NCBI GenBank assembly: GCA_021464415.1
Contig: CM038470.1
Span: 42,526,099-42,590,098, forward strand
Source: Lonicera japonica
Taxonomy: Eukaryota; Streptophyta; Magnoliopsida; Dipsacales; Caprifoliaceae
Length of the DNA: 64,000 nucleotides
Direction of reading: 5' to 3'
The position numbers and the translations under genes were made by a program. A model generated the notes under the pieces. That model did no database searches. It was given only the letters and a program-made list of their open reading frames with translations, and was not told where the DNA came from. The first letter of the stretch is position 1. Every line of letters begins with the position of its first letter. Below, in pieces: positions 22,761 to 34,184 of the stretch.

Positions 22761-23931
22761 CAAATATCACTTATAATTTATGACACTTAGATTCAATATA
22801 AACTTGCGTTTGGAGGGTTGAATCATATCCACTCGTAAGGGTTTCATATATATATAAGTATCACAACTTATTATCCGTGATCATATCCGCTCGTAAGGGT
22901 TTCATATAAATTTTCATTTATACGAACATATAATTGGGGGTTCTTGTAGAACCATCAAATTAAACTTGAATAAATCAAAAATCAACTAAAATAATCAAAG
23001 AAAATCAACCCAATCCCATGAACAAGCCAAAATTTCAAATTATATGAGAAACCCCAAATTTTAGTTCAATCAAAATATGCAACACATAAAGCTTGAAAAT
23101 GAATTTAAGTACTAGTGTTCGCACCTCTATAGAGCTAGATCCTTGAGTTTAGAATCAAGGCAAAATTCGCTGAATCTCGAAATCTACAAATTGAAGCTTT
23201 GTGCCCTAACAATAGTGGAAGAGACTATGAAGGAGATGAAGATAAAGAAGATTGAATCTTGTTTTAGGATGAAGAATGGGTGAAAATCCCTCTCTAAAAC
23301 CCTCACAATTGTGCTCTTAAGCCTCTCTCTCTCTCTCTAACATTGAAGTATGTATGTAGAAATGGCATTTTTGGGTGTGAAAAAGGGGGGAAATCAGATA
23401 AAAATATCAAATTCAGGGCTCCAAGATCGATCTTGGGAGCTCTTAGTTAAAATTTTTGCTTCCCACAATAATGATTTCTCCGCTTTTTGGTCTCCCAGAC
23501 TCCCGAGATGTTCGAATCTCATTTCAAACGAAACACAAAAGCTATTAAAAAAATTGAAATACCTTTCCGATGGCACTAACAAGGACTCATTTGGAGTTCG
23601 GATGAAAAAGTTATGCATTTTTTAAGCAGCAAAGGTTGATTTGTCAGTAAAGTGAAAATAAGCAATTTATGAACCGATTCTCGTTCAAACCACTCGAAGG
23701 TTGATTTGTCAGTAAAGTGAAAATAAGCAATTTATGAACCGATTCTCGTTCGAACCACTCGAAGAAACTTGTGGCCAAACAAGAAAGTTTAGATACACTA
23801 ATAATACTTGTTGAAAATCTACAAATAGTACCTACCATTTCGGAAGAAAATTCCAATACTTGAGGCTCGAATTTGCCTATATAGCGATTATAAAGAGCTA
23901 TTAGCGCTAAATGAAAGAACGTGATATTACA
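22761..23931 (-). repeat. Long-LTR gypsy fragment E
   Basis: Reversed, it starts TGTAATATCACG at 23931. It contains the TC-rich segment CTCTCTCTCTCTC (about 23320-23338) and a 'CTAGTGTTCGCACCTCTATA' segment parallel to solo LTR D at about 28421-28442. The left side is truncated at LTR F. No complete structure remains. Confidence 0.55.
23636..23765. repeat. 65-bp tandem duplication
   Basis: Two head-to-tail copies (23636-23700 and 23701-23765), both starting TTGATTTGTCAGTAAAGTG and differing at about one base (CAAACC versus CGAACC). It lies inside LTR fragment E and is therefore younger than that insertion. Confidence 0.9.
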
Positions 23932-23984
23932 TGCCTAACATGATTCATGAGAATTTTCTCTATTAGTCAACATACTAGTATACA

Positions 23985-26224
23985 TGTAACATCCCACGTT
24001 TTAATTACATTTGATTTAGTTTATTTTTTTAGTTAAACACTCAAATCCTTAATATTTTAAGCTCGAACACTTTCTTAAATATTTTTTTTGGGAAATCCAA
24101 AAATTTACTTCATCGCTTTTATAGTGTCCTATTATATATTTAGGAATTTTCTGGATAGTTTCGTCACTATCGGGATTGAAACGAGTATTAAAGTGGCATT
24201 TTTTTGAATCCAAAATTTTTGATTTTCAGCTGATTTTCAGTAAACTTTAGTCACTCATAACTTCTTCAATTTTTATCCAAATCCTACTCTGTAAACTCCT
24301 GTAGTTTCATCATATTCCCCCCTACAATTTTTGTGTTTTGACCAAAATCTAATTCACGCTCCTCGTTGGTCAAAACGGAGCTCGAAGTCAGCCGATTGAC
24401 AAAAATCTGCTTCTGTCAAAATTCTGCAGCATTTCGGCGTAGCGCTGACTTCGACGCAATTATGCTATTAATCTATCTAGAATTGCGTGAAACATCCTTC
24501 TACAAAGTTGTAGAGATTTTCATTTCCTTTCCTTTGATATAAAGATCATCCTGATCGGAGTTCTGAGCAAAAAGTTACGGCCAAATTACAGTGGGTAACC
24601 CCATAACCTCGTTTTTAACGAGTTGACTGCGTTTTGACCCGTCCATGTTCAGCCATTTTCGTGGGAGAGTAAGGTTAGAACATTTCTAGAGAGAGAGAGT
24701 GTGTGTTTCTTGGTGGATTTTGAAGGTTTCATAGCTCCAAATCAAGGATTTCATACCGATACTGCATATTTTTCTTCCTCTTCGCATCTTGATTTCGGGA
24801 TTGCATGTGTGATTTGGGAAATTTCTGGAGCTCAACCTAGGCTATAATCCTCTGTTCTTCTAACTATTCAGGTGGAAACTCCCCTCCTTCCTTTCATTTT
24901 CGTAAGTTTTGAATTGATAAAGTTGAAAACACTAGATTTCGGTACCAAATTGATGATTTCTCTTGCATGCAGATCATTTAACCATAAATTGTATCTTTTG
25001 AAGCTTGTTAGTGATAGATTATGAACTTGATGTGATGGAATTAGAGGTTGATCTCCCTGCATGTCGGTAATTTTATGCTTATTGAGAATTTGGTATAAAA
25101 TAGTTAGAATCATTAAAAACATGTCCTGTACTTGATATTTCTACTTAAATTAATGAATTTCCAGGAAAATAAACCCTTTTTAATTCACTTTTAACTTGCT
25201 TTTAGACATGTACTCATGGATTGATGATGATTCTAAATCGTCTAGTGATTTCTACTCATTTATTGGTTTACGAATCCTTGGAAATCATGTGATGCATAAT
25301 TTATGAGATATCCCTTTTAAACTGATGTAATGATTTATCATTGGGTTATCTAGATATAGAATTGAGTTATATCAATTGATTAACATTGTTAATGCACAAA
25401 ACGACCTCTCAAAAATGTTTTTGGCAAATTAAACAAATCGCGGTGAGATGACGAGGTTGTTGGAACCGGATAAGCACCGGTATAGAAATGCTTAAGTTGA
25501 TATTATTGCACAGACCCATGGTAAGATGGGGTGCTAGAAACCTGGTTACCAGTGCACAGACCCACAGTGAAGGTGGGGTGCGTATGTGAGTGTCATAATC
25601 CGTCTAGTACTGGTATTAAGTCGAGGAGGAGGAGGAGGAGGATGGACGCGTGTGCAGTTATCATGAGAGTCTCACGTGGATAAAAATTGATGCGCTTGGT
25701 AATATAATAAATGGATTTTTATTATAAATATTCATAATGTTATACACCCATGCATTGCATATTTCCTTTTTCCCTATAGTTCCCACTGGGCCAGTTTTGG
25801 CTCATTCTCTCATGTATGTTTCAGGTACACCTCATGGTACGGGTAGAGACCGTGGGACAGGTCCGAGTACTTCTTAGAGTCTCCTCTGATGCCCTTATGG
25901 GCTTAGTCATTGTATTTTTCATGTATGGAAGTTGTGTATCATGTTGAACATGGTGAATTTGAGACAATTTATGATAACTCTGGGTTGTAATATCATTTGG
26001 AATTTGGATTGTATTGGTATTGTACTTGGATTATATTTTGAATTCCAGTTATCTTTGGTAATGTTAAGTTTGTTGTTAAACAGGTTGGATTTTGTTGTAG
26101 TTACGAATACTTCATGTCGAATTTTCGCTAGAGATTTCTTTTCATACGAGTTTTATTCTTGTAATTCTGCTATTAATTTTATACAGCATCCGTCAACGCC
26201 TGCTTATTTAGGCGGGTTGTTATA
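23985..26224 (+). mobile_element. Solo LTR C2 (2240 bp) with target duplication ATACA
   Basis: Starts TGTAACATCCC and ends GGGTTGTTATA. It is flanked by identical ATACA (23980-23984 and 26225-26229). It is related over its whole length, in opposite orientation, to the C1 LTR. It includes the shared blocks (about 24310-24375 and 24505-24560), a (GAG)n stretch near 25625, and a GTGCACAGACCCA repeat near 25510-25570. No internal region remains, so the element was reduced by LTR-LTR recombination. The 3' end is TA rather than the usual CA. Confidence 0.88.
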
Positions 26225-26281
26225 ATACACATCCAAGATGTAACACCAATACGCTTGGCCAACTCTGGAATGTTGATTTAC

Positions 26282-29200
26282 TGTGACGCCACGAATCCCG
26301 TTCTGAGATTTTTCACCTTCGGGATGCGGTTTATCACGAATGCCGTGCGCGATGGCGGGTTTAAAATATAAAAATCACAACTTTTAAAAGTCTTTTTCTT
26401 AGATAAAACTTGATCCATTTGAAAACCTGCTTTATAAAATTTCGGCATGTGGAGTTCATTTAAACAATAATTTGCCCTGTAAAATTTGAAACCATTTTCA
26501 TACAAATAAAATCTAAATCACAAACAGTTGGATACACTCCACATATAAACATCGTTTATACAATTTCACATGAAAACCATTAACATATTACAGAACCAAA
26601 ACCATATATGTATACAATAGCCCTTATCGAAAAGGGCCAGGAAAGGTCTATGGACTTCAGAGGCTTTATACAAAAGAGTACCACGCGCCAATCCCCGAAG
26701 CCTAACCTACAAAAATGGTGAAAGGAGGGAATGAGTCAAATCCGGGCTCAGTGAGAACTATATAGGTTGTATATATAAATACATTTTCAAAACAATGCAT
26801 GTTATGTGGAATAATGAAAGTAGTTCCTTTCATCTATGTTGTGTGAATACGCCATCTCTATAAATTGTAAACATTAATAGATTTATAGTATCAATACTAT
26901 AAAGATCATTTTATAATATACATGGTAATGCGTTCTCATCCCCAAAATATAGTAAGATAGAGATCACTTGAAAATACATCTGAGATCGCACAATAACATA
27001 ATATACTTGTAAAACTCATACGTACGGTAAAATAAGTATCACTGAAATACAAGTAATCCATAGCAAGAAAGTATGTATTGCCAACTCATATATGTATATA
27101 TAAAACTGTTGGCTAGTTTGTAAAACTTGGCACTACAATTGCGTCATTTAAAAATGTCTCACCCGAGACAATTAACTCAAATAATCCACCATTATCCAAG
27201 CGTCCGCTAGGTCTGCATTTCGTGGCCTTTCACCCACGTAGTAGCAGGGCCTCTCGTTTGTTTTCGTGCACTGTTTCGGGTCTTTCACCCAGTGGCACTC
27301 GGTCCCAACTTACGGCTCTAACCTTTAAAGACCAAACCTAGGACCTATCATGGACTAGAGCACTCATTTGTATATACATATCAAATCACTCAAGTAACAA
27401 GCCCACAGACAAATAATTGTTCCAGGTAACTAATATAACAGTTCATATCGAACCCATCAACTAGCCAATAAAAATAAGAGTGATGAAAAGCTATCATTAT
27501 TTCAAACATATACTTAATACTCCCATACTTTTATAAAGATCATAATTATTGCTTACGAAAGCATGAAATATCATAAATCCATATGTTTGGCTCAAAGATA
27601 CGTTTTACATGTATATACATCTAAAGTACATATATATATATATATATCGAAAGTACATATATATATCAAACTTACTTTTCCAACTCGCGTAGTCTCCAAG
27701 GCTATACGCTACAGGAAAACATCAATATATAAAATAATAACGACACATATGTGTACGCCTCATAGGTATATATATAGCTAGTGAGTATATACATATATCT
27801 ATATATACCATAGATCAAATGGTAGTTCAATGTTGTACTTAAACTCTCTTTGCCAAGTCCGTCAACTAATTGGCCTAGTAAAGAAATTCATCCGTGTGGG
27901 AAGTTTCATAGGTTTACAACACATAGGCTCCAAGCCAAGTATAATATTTAATTCATAAGCTTTAAGTTCAATATAAACTTTTCCACATGTTTACTGTACT
28001 TAGCTTACTCAAAATCAACTTATAAATCTGCCCAACATAGTTACGGACTGGTGAGTAGCTAGCAAATCTCATAAATAAGAGAATAGTATTCAAAGTATAA
28101 CAATAATATCGCAAACACAAGTAATTATACCCAATTTATACTTTTTAACTTTATATATATAACCTCATATATAAGTGTATCAAAGTTACTGCTCAATATC
28201 GTATTCACATAAGAGGGTAGTATGCGAACCATAATTAAAACTCATTTGAAATTAGGGCTTTTAGTATCAAAGTCATAATCAAGTTATATGTAATGCAAAT
28301 CAACCAAATAATCAAAATGAAACAGCCTGAACCCCCATGAACATGCGATTTGGTCAAAAAGCTTAGGTTTGATCCAATTTGGAACGTATCATGCGTAATA
28401 GTTCGAAATAAGGATTAAATACTAGTGTTTCCACCTATATAAGGTTAACCCCTCGAAGAATCGAAACTGAGCCGAGCCGGATCGAGCGAATCGCAATCTT
28501 TCTCCTTCTTTGGCCATTAAAGAGGATGAAGATGATGAAGGTGATGATGAATAGTGTTTGGAGATGGTGAATAATGATGGAGCTCAGGTCATGATCTCGG
28601 ATCATCCGCAAAACCCCCAAAATCGCCAGCCTTTTCTCTCTCTAGAAGCTCTCTAGAGATGTTGGTGAATTAAGGAAGAAAATGGAGAAGAACGTATATA
28701 TATAAACTGCCATTCCAATTTTCGGGTTACTCTTCACGCGCGTCACTTTTTGGGACCTGCGTCATTGAACTTTGAACGGCCATAACTTCTCGCTCGGAAG
28801 TCCGATTGAGATGATTTTTATGTCCATGAAAATTTTATTCAAAGCTCTACAAGTTTCTAAGAGGAAGTTTTTCCAAATTCCCCGATAGATTATTTCCAGA
28901 AATGCGTCGAAGTCAGTGCATTACTCCAATGAATGAACAGCTATTAGCGATTGGCCTATTTCGTGCTCAATTTTGACAAAGTAGGAGCTTGAATTGTCTT
29001 TTGGCTAAAACACAAAAGTTGTAGATTGCATAAAAATCTAGACACCTTCGCGAACAAAAACTCAATCTAGTGAAGAACAAAGACGTTATGCTTCCTCCAA
29101 GTTATCCAAAATTATGAAGTTAAGTAAATTGAAAACTTGCAATCTACATCCCGATTTCAACTTGAACCACCTGAAATGAATTACGGCTATTCTAACATGC

Positions 29201-29343
29201 TTAAATATATTAATGTAACTTGTTGAAAGTTTTCGAGCTATTCAGATCCTTTCGGAACAAAATATGGTTATCCGAAGTCCACTTCTGTCTTACGTGCAAC
29301 TTGTATCCTGATTCCGAGAAATAGAGAGATACGGGGCATTACA
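26282..29343 (-). mobile_element. Solo LTR D (3062 bp) with target duplication TTTAC
   Basis: Reversed, it begins TGTAATGCCCCG (29343) and ends GGCGTCACA (26282). TTTAC flanks it on both sides (26277-26281, 29344-29348). It contains the diverged shared blocks (about 28815-28855 and 28965-29025) and TATA-rich dinucleotide runs (27620-27800). No internal sequence or primer site is present. It inserted 52 bases from solo LTR C2. Confidence 0.88.
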
Positions 29344-29348
29344 TTTAC

Positions 29349-30093
29349 ACTAAGTACACATATACACATTTAAGTTCAACATTTTCATTTCGTGTAAACA
29401 CATTAAACGCCAAACATTCTAAAAATAAACTTGATCTCCACCACTAAAAAATTAATCAAGTCCACCTAAACAAAAACTTACATGTTATCCCATTGAATAC
29501 AGATTCTAGCTTTTAGGATAACTGTATATATATTAGATATGAATGATATAAATAATGCTTGATTTGGCTTGGTCGTCTTTTTCCATTTATTATTAAATTG
29601 CAATTCTCTTAAAATTTTAAATTAACATCGTTTATTAATTTATTTAGAGATAAAAATCTTTTGGGGATGATGATTCATTGTAGATATACACAATTATCCC
29701 CACTCTCTTTTCCATTACTCATATTACGAATGGATTTCCTCTACATAAACTTTGGAGTATTTTGAGAGAGTTTTTGCTCACATGAATGAAGGAAATAAAG
29801 CCAACATTGTGTTATGTAAAGATAAATTTATTTAATCTTTATTTTCTCAATTTCCATATAGAATAATCTCATTATTTTTTTAACACTCACTTCTATAATT
29901 GATACTTTATAAAACTGCAGTTGGTTGATGGATCTTTACGAAATTATATATATAACAGAAATTGGAGAAAACAAAAAAAATGCATTCAAATAATTATTTT
30001 CTTTTAACGGGAATTCTTATTTTTCAAGAAAGTAACACTAAGGAATAATATTTTTTTAAAAAGATAAAACGCAGCCAGTAAATTTTTAAATTG
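29349..30093. other. AT-rich intergenic DNA, nothing recognised
   Basis: No open frame of interest, no terminal repeat and no splice-compatible coding segment was seen. A/T runs dominate. Confidence 0.5.
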
Positions 30094-30095
30094 TA

Positions 30096-30277
30096 CTCCC
30101 TCCGTCCCAACGCAACAACCCAACATCCAAAAGACTTTCTCTTTTTACCCTTTTCTTTATTTAAAATTCGGTTAAAAGGGCAAAATAGATATGTATTTAC
30201 CTTTTATGGAAAGTGGACATTTATTTTTGGGACATCCAAAAAAGGAAAAAGGGAGTAGCAATTTGGGACGGAGGGAG
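30096..30277. mobile_element. Stowaway-like MITE (182 bp)
   Basis: Perfect 14-bp terminal inverted repeats CTCCCTCCGTCCCA (30096-30109) and its complement (30264-30277), flanked by TA dinucleotides. This is the signature of Tc1/mariner-derived Stowaway elements. No coding capacity. Confidence 0.9.
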
Positions 30278-30640
30278 TATTTTTTTATGGAATAATTTAA
30301 TTGGCATTTTTTTAGGATCGCTCTGTAATGTTTTACAACTCTAAGGACGGACTCATGTTTAGTAAAAGAAAGTAGTACTAGTTTCATAATTTGGTTTTAC
30401 AATAAGGATGACATTTTTCATAATATTAACTTATTTTAAGGAAAATGATAAATGTTGATAAACAAAAATACCCTAAACAATACCCATCTCTCTCTCAACC
30501 CCTAAACAGTTGTATCATATCGATTTTAACTCTACTGGTGCTAAATCTGTCCACCACCACCACTCAACTCTCCGATCGTATCACCAAGAGGAGCGCCATT
30601 CTCATCTCTTTTTTTTTCTTTTCTGCAGGTGCAATCATAA

Positions 30641-31046
30641 AACAGATATAACTTTTGATTGAACCGTTGGATTGGGTTGATTTTTGGATATGTTGTTCAG
30701 AAGACAAAGTTATTACATTATTGTGAAAAATCAAGATGATCAGAGGTCGTTTTGCTATCGAAATCCACAAATTTCTACAACCCAACGGGATTTGTAAAAA
30801 AATTGATAGTAACTCTTGTTTTTACGAACCCTAAATCAAATATATGTAACTTTTGATCGAACCATTGGATTGGACTCATTTTTTGATATGTTGTTCGGAA
30901 GACAAAGTTACTACAATCATGCGTAAAATCAAGACGATCAGATGTCTTTTTGCTATCGAAATCGACCAATTTCGACAACCCAGCGGGATTTGAAAAAAAA
31001 ATATGATCGTAACTCTTTTTTTTTACAAACCCTAAATAAAAAATAT
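30641..31046. repeat. Two copies of a ~198-bp unit
   Basis: ACTTTTGATTGAACCGTTGG at 30651 recurs as ACTTTTGATCGAACCATTGG at 30849. The units stay alignable through GATATGTTGTTC, CAAGACGATCAGA, TTTTGCTATCGAAAT and CGGGATTTG to an AACCCTAAAT end. It directly precedes the 186-bp array and may be part of the same repeat-rich element. Confidence 0.8.
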
Positions 31047-31050
31047 GGCA

Positions 31051-31870
31051 CCATTCTAGTGTTGAAAAATTTGTGCTAAAACTATTTTAACACCATGTGA
31101 TTAGTTACTTTGGACAAAAATGGTACTAAATATATTTTAGTACCATGATGTGTAGAATTTGATGAGATTTTAAAAATGTTTAGCCCCTTCACTTTAGTTA
31201 TATATGTTCACATGTGGTGGTAAAATATTTTAGCGCCATTCTAGTGTTAGAAAATTGGTGTTAAAACTATTTTAGTACCATGTGATTAGTTACTTTGGAC
31301 AAAAATTCTGCTAAATATGTTTTAGCACCTTGATGTATAGAATTGGATGGGGTGCTAAAATTGTTTAGCACCTTCAGTTTAGTTATATGTGTTCACATAT
31401 GGTACTAAAACCTTTTTAGCACCATTCTAGTGTTGGACAATTAGTGCTAACATTGTTTTAGTATCATGTGATTAGTTACTTTTGACAAAAATGGTGCTAA
31501 ATCTGTTTTAGCACATTGATGTGTAGAATTGGATGGGGTGCTAAAATTGTTTAGCACCTTTAGTTTAATTATATGTGTTATCCTATGGTGTTAAAACCTT
31601 TTTAACACCATTTTAGTGTTGGACAATTGGTGCTAAAATTATTTTAGCACCATGTGATTAGTTACTTTTGACAAAAATGGTGCTAAATCTGTTTTAGCAC
31701 TTTAATGTGTAGAATTGGATGGGGTGCTAAAACTGTTTAGCACCTTCAATTTAATTATATGTATTCACATGTAGTGCTAAAACCTTTTTAGCACCATTCT
31801 AGTATTGGACAATTGGTAATAAAACTGTTTTAGCACCATGTAATTTGTTAATTTGGAAAATTTTGTGCTA
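31051..31870. repeat. 186-bp tandem repeat array, about 4.4 units
   Basis: The marker CCATTCTAGTGTTG recurs at 31051, 31236, 31422, 31608 and 31794 (periods 185-186). A second marker, GAATTGGATGGGGTGCTAAAA, recurs with the same spacing. Each unit has several GGTGCTAAA.../...TTTAGCACC pairs that could form short hairpins. The outer units are more diverged than the middle ones. No protein coding is supported. The flanking family is not identified. Confidence 0.88.
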
Positions 31871-33545
31871 ATTTCAAGGCTTGTACATGGTTTTTAGCTT
31901 TAACATGAAAAAAAAATATCGTATTGGATCATATGCACGAACGTAGTCTCGTATAATATAATTCCCATTCATTTTTATTTCAAAAATTTGCCATGATTTA
32001 TATATATACATATATGGCTTGATTTTAATTAAATCTTTTAGTAAGTCACACGCAATAGCATCAGTAATTGATTCGTAGTTTGAGTTAAGGATGAAGAGAT
32101 GGATGTACTCAAACAAGAGGTTTATAATACTAAAGAAGGAGCATTAGTATCTTTTTTGTGTAGTGTCCTTAATTTACATTGTTAATTTATAAGTGTCCTT
32201 TACAATTATATTATTATTGAAATTGACCCTTATGCCCAATTTTCCCTTAATAAAATGCACATAATAATTTTTTTGGAGGTATGCAATTAAAGTTTAGTTT
32301 GTTATTTTTATTTTCTAAAATATTACTATGTATTTGTATTTAGTTGACGTTGTTTTAATGTTTTATGAATGAGTATGAATATATTTGTTAGAAAATATAA
32401 ATGCATCATGCAAAACAAATTTGCATTAAAAATTTTTGATTGCAAAGTTAAGTTTGAACAAAACACAATTTTGTGCAAAGTTAAGTTTGCACTCAACACA
32501 ATTTAGTACAAAGTTAAGTTTGCAATCGGTCAAAACCCTTATTTTAAAACATAATTGATAAACAAGTACTTATCTCATAATGATAATGATATATATGCCC
32601 TTATTTATAAAAAAATATTACTCATTGGCTTTTTTGTAAAAAACATTATCACGCAAGCCCTTTTACTTCATTTTCAGATAATTATATAAGTTATTTGTTT
32701 AAACTCTACTCTACTTTTTCTTTTAACATTATAAATTTATTAATATAAGTATATATACCTAAATTTATTTGTTTATTCATAATTATGTTTATTGTTTAAA
32801 ACAAAAAAAAGAAGTGAATATACTGTAGTCATGACTTTATAAAATATTCATGCTATATACATCATCGGGCGTAAGTGAACTTTTTTTTTTTTTACCATTT
32901 TAAAATTTTTTATGTTATATAATATATTATTTATATGATTGTTATATAATTGTTTTGTACTATGCACAATAATTCCACATACTTTAATTTGAATTAACTA
33001 TCTAATAATTCTAAAAGCTTGGTAACAATATATTACTTTCTTATATCTCTGATCAAAAGTCTGCTTGGCCACCTATGTACAAAAAGAATTTAACGCAACA
33101 AATTTTTGTTATATGTATACAACATTTTTCTATAGTCAATTGATTATGTGATTTTCTTATAATTATAATTAATTGAATTCTACATTTGATACTTTATTTT
33201 TTCTTATTTATTATTATTTTTATTTCACGCTAATTATTCAATACTTAATATGTACAAATTCATTAGACTTACTAACATTTGTCAAGTACTAAAATTATGT
33301 GCATCGCACATGCACAAAAATTAGTCTTAGAAAAAGCGCAATTTCAAATGCTTGCACAAGGGCAAGTCGCGAACAGTATTGAAAGCGATATGCATAATCC
33401 ACGACTCAACCCACCTCAGATTGTTCTAAATTTTCTTTATCTTTTTTTCCCCATATCGCTGTCGGCAGAACACTTTGTATTTATCACCATCAATAACAAG
33501 AACTAAAGGTTCCCAAAGAACTAATAATAAAAGAGGAAAGAATTG
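31871..33545. other. AT-rich intergenic DNA
   Basis: Very AT-rich, with scattered short frames and no motif. Short direct repeats such as AAAGTTAAGTTTG (about 32440-32525) occur. Nothing resembling a gene or complete element was seen. Confidence 0.5.
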
Positions 33546-33654
33546 GAACCAAACTGGCAGTTCATATAAATATTGACAATGCCATAAACAGATATTAGCC
33601 GGCCTGCCTCAACCAGCTCATCCTTTAAAACAAGGAGACTTTGCCTATCTCCCC

Positions 33655-33965
33655 AAAGTATTGACTTCTTTACCCCCTGAATTTTACTTGTTTGTTCACT
33701 TTGGTCTCTATTGTTTCATTTATTACATTTTGATTCTTAAAGTTTGAGCAGAGTTGTTCTTTCATTTTAAATTGGAGGCCTCTTGTCCATCTTTGGGACA
33801 GAAAATTCATTTTTCGGTAGGATTTTCTGTCCAAAAATTTGACGGGGCATCCAATTTTAGATGAAAATAAGATGTAGCTCAAATTTTGAAAACCAAAATA
33901 TAACAAATGAAACTTTAAGTACCAAAGGGAGAAAATATGCAAACTTCAGACATAAACAGTCAATT
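33655..33965. mobile_element. Fold-back MITE-like element 1
   Basis: The left half (CACTTTGGTCTC...TTACATTTTGATTCTTAAAGTTTGAGC...TTTCATTTTAAATTGGAGG) is complementary, with mismatches, to the right half running back from about 33950. It forms arms of about 90 bases around a centre with two copies of a TTCTGTCC-like word. It is clearly related to the fold-back at 35165-35405. It lies just upstream of the receptor-kinase gene. Exact ends were not resolved. Confidence 0.65.
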
Positions 33966-34030
33966 ACCCATTTCCTCACGTCAGCTTAATTATCATTTCT
34001 TCCCACAAACAAACTAATTAAGGATCACAA

Positions 34031-34035
<5 letters not shown>

Positions 34036-34074
<39 letters not shown>
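34036..34074 (+). repeat. (TC)n microsatellite upstream of the receptor kinase
   Basis: An uninterrupted TC dinucleotide run of 39 bases, ending 110 bases before the start codon. It probably lies in the 5' untranslated leader or proximal promoter. Pyrimidine-rich TC/GA tracts are common at plant promoters and are targets of GAGA-binding (BPC) factors. Confidence 0.9.
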
Positions 34075-34075
<1 letters not shown>

Positions 34076-34184
34076 ATGGAACCAAAAGTCATCTCTTTCA
34101 TGCATTATCTCACAACCCCAAGAAGATAGACTCCAAACTCGCACCCAAACACAGTCACATATATAGACACATACAACATTATTG

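Noticed and set aside
30564..30978. Two similar reversed frames as a duplicated small gene
   Set aside because: Both are shadows of the 198-bp duplicated repeat; no start context or domain.
31051..31870. CRISPR-like array
   Set aside because: Units are contiguous 186-bp tandem repeats without unique spacers, in a plant nuclear context.
34157..34165. TATA box (CATATATAGA) for the receptor kinase
   Set aside because: It lies only about 20-27 bases before the ATG, leaving no room for a leader; the real start is probably further upstream.
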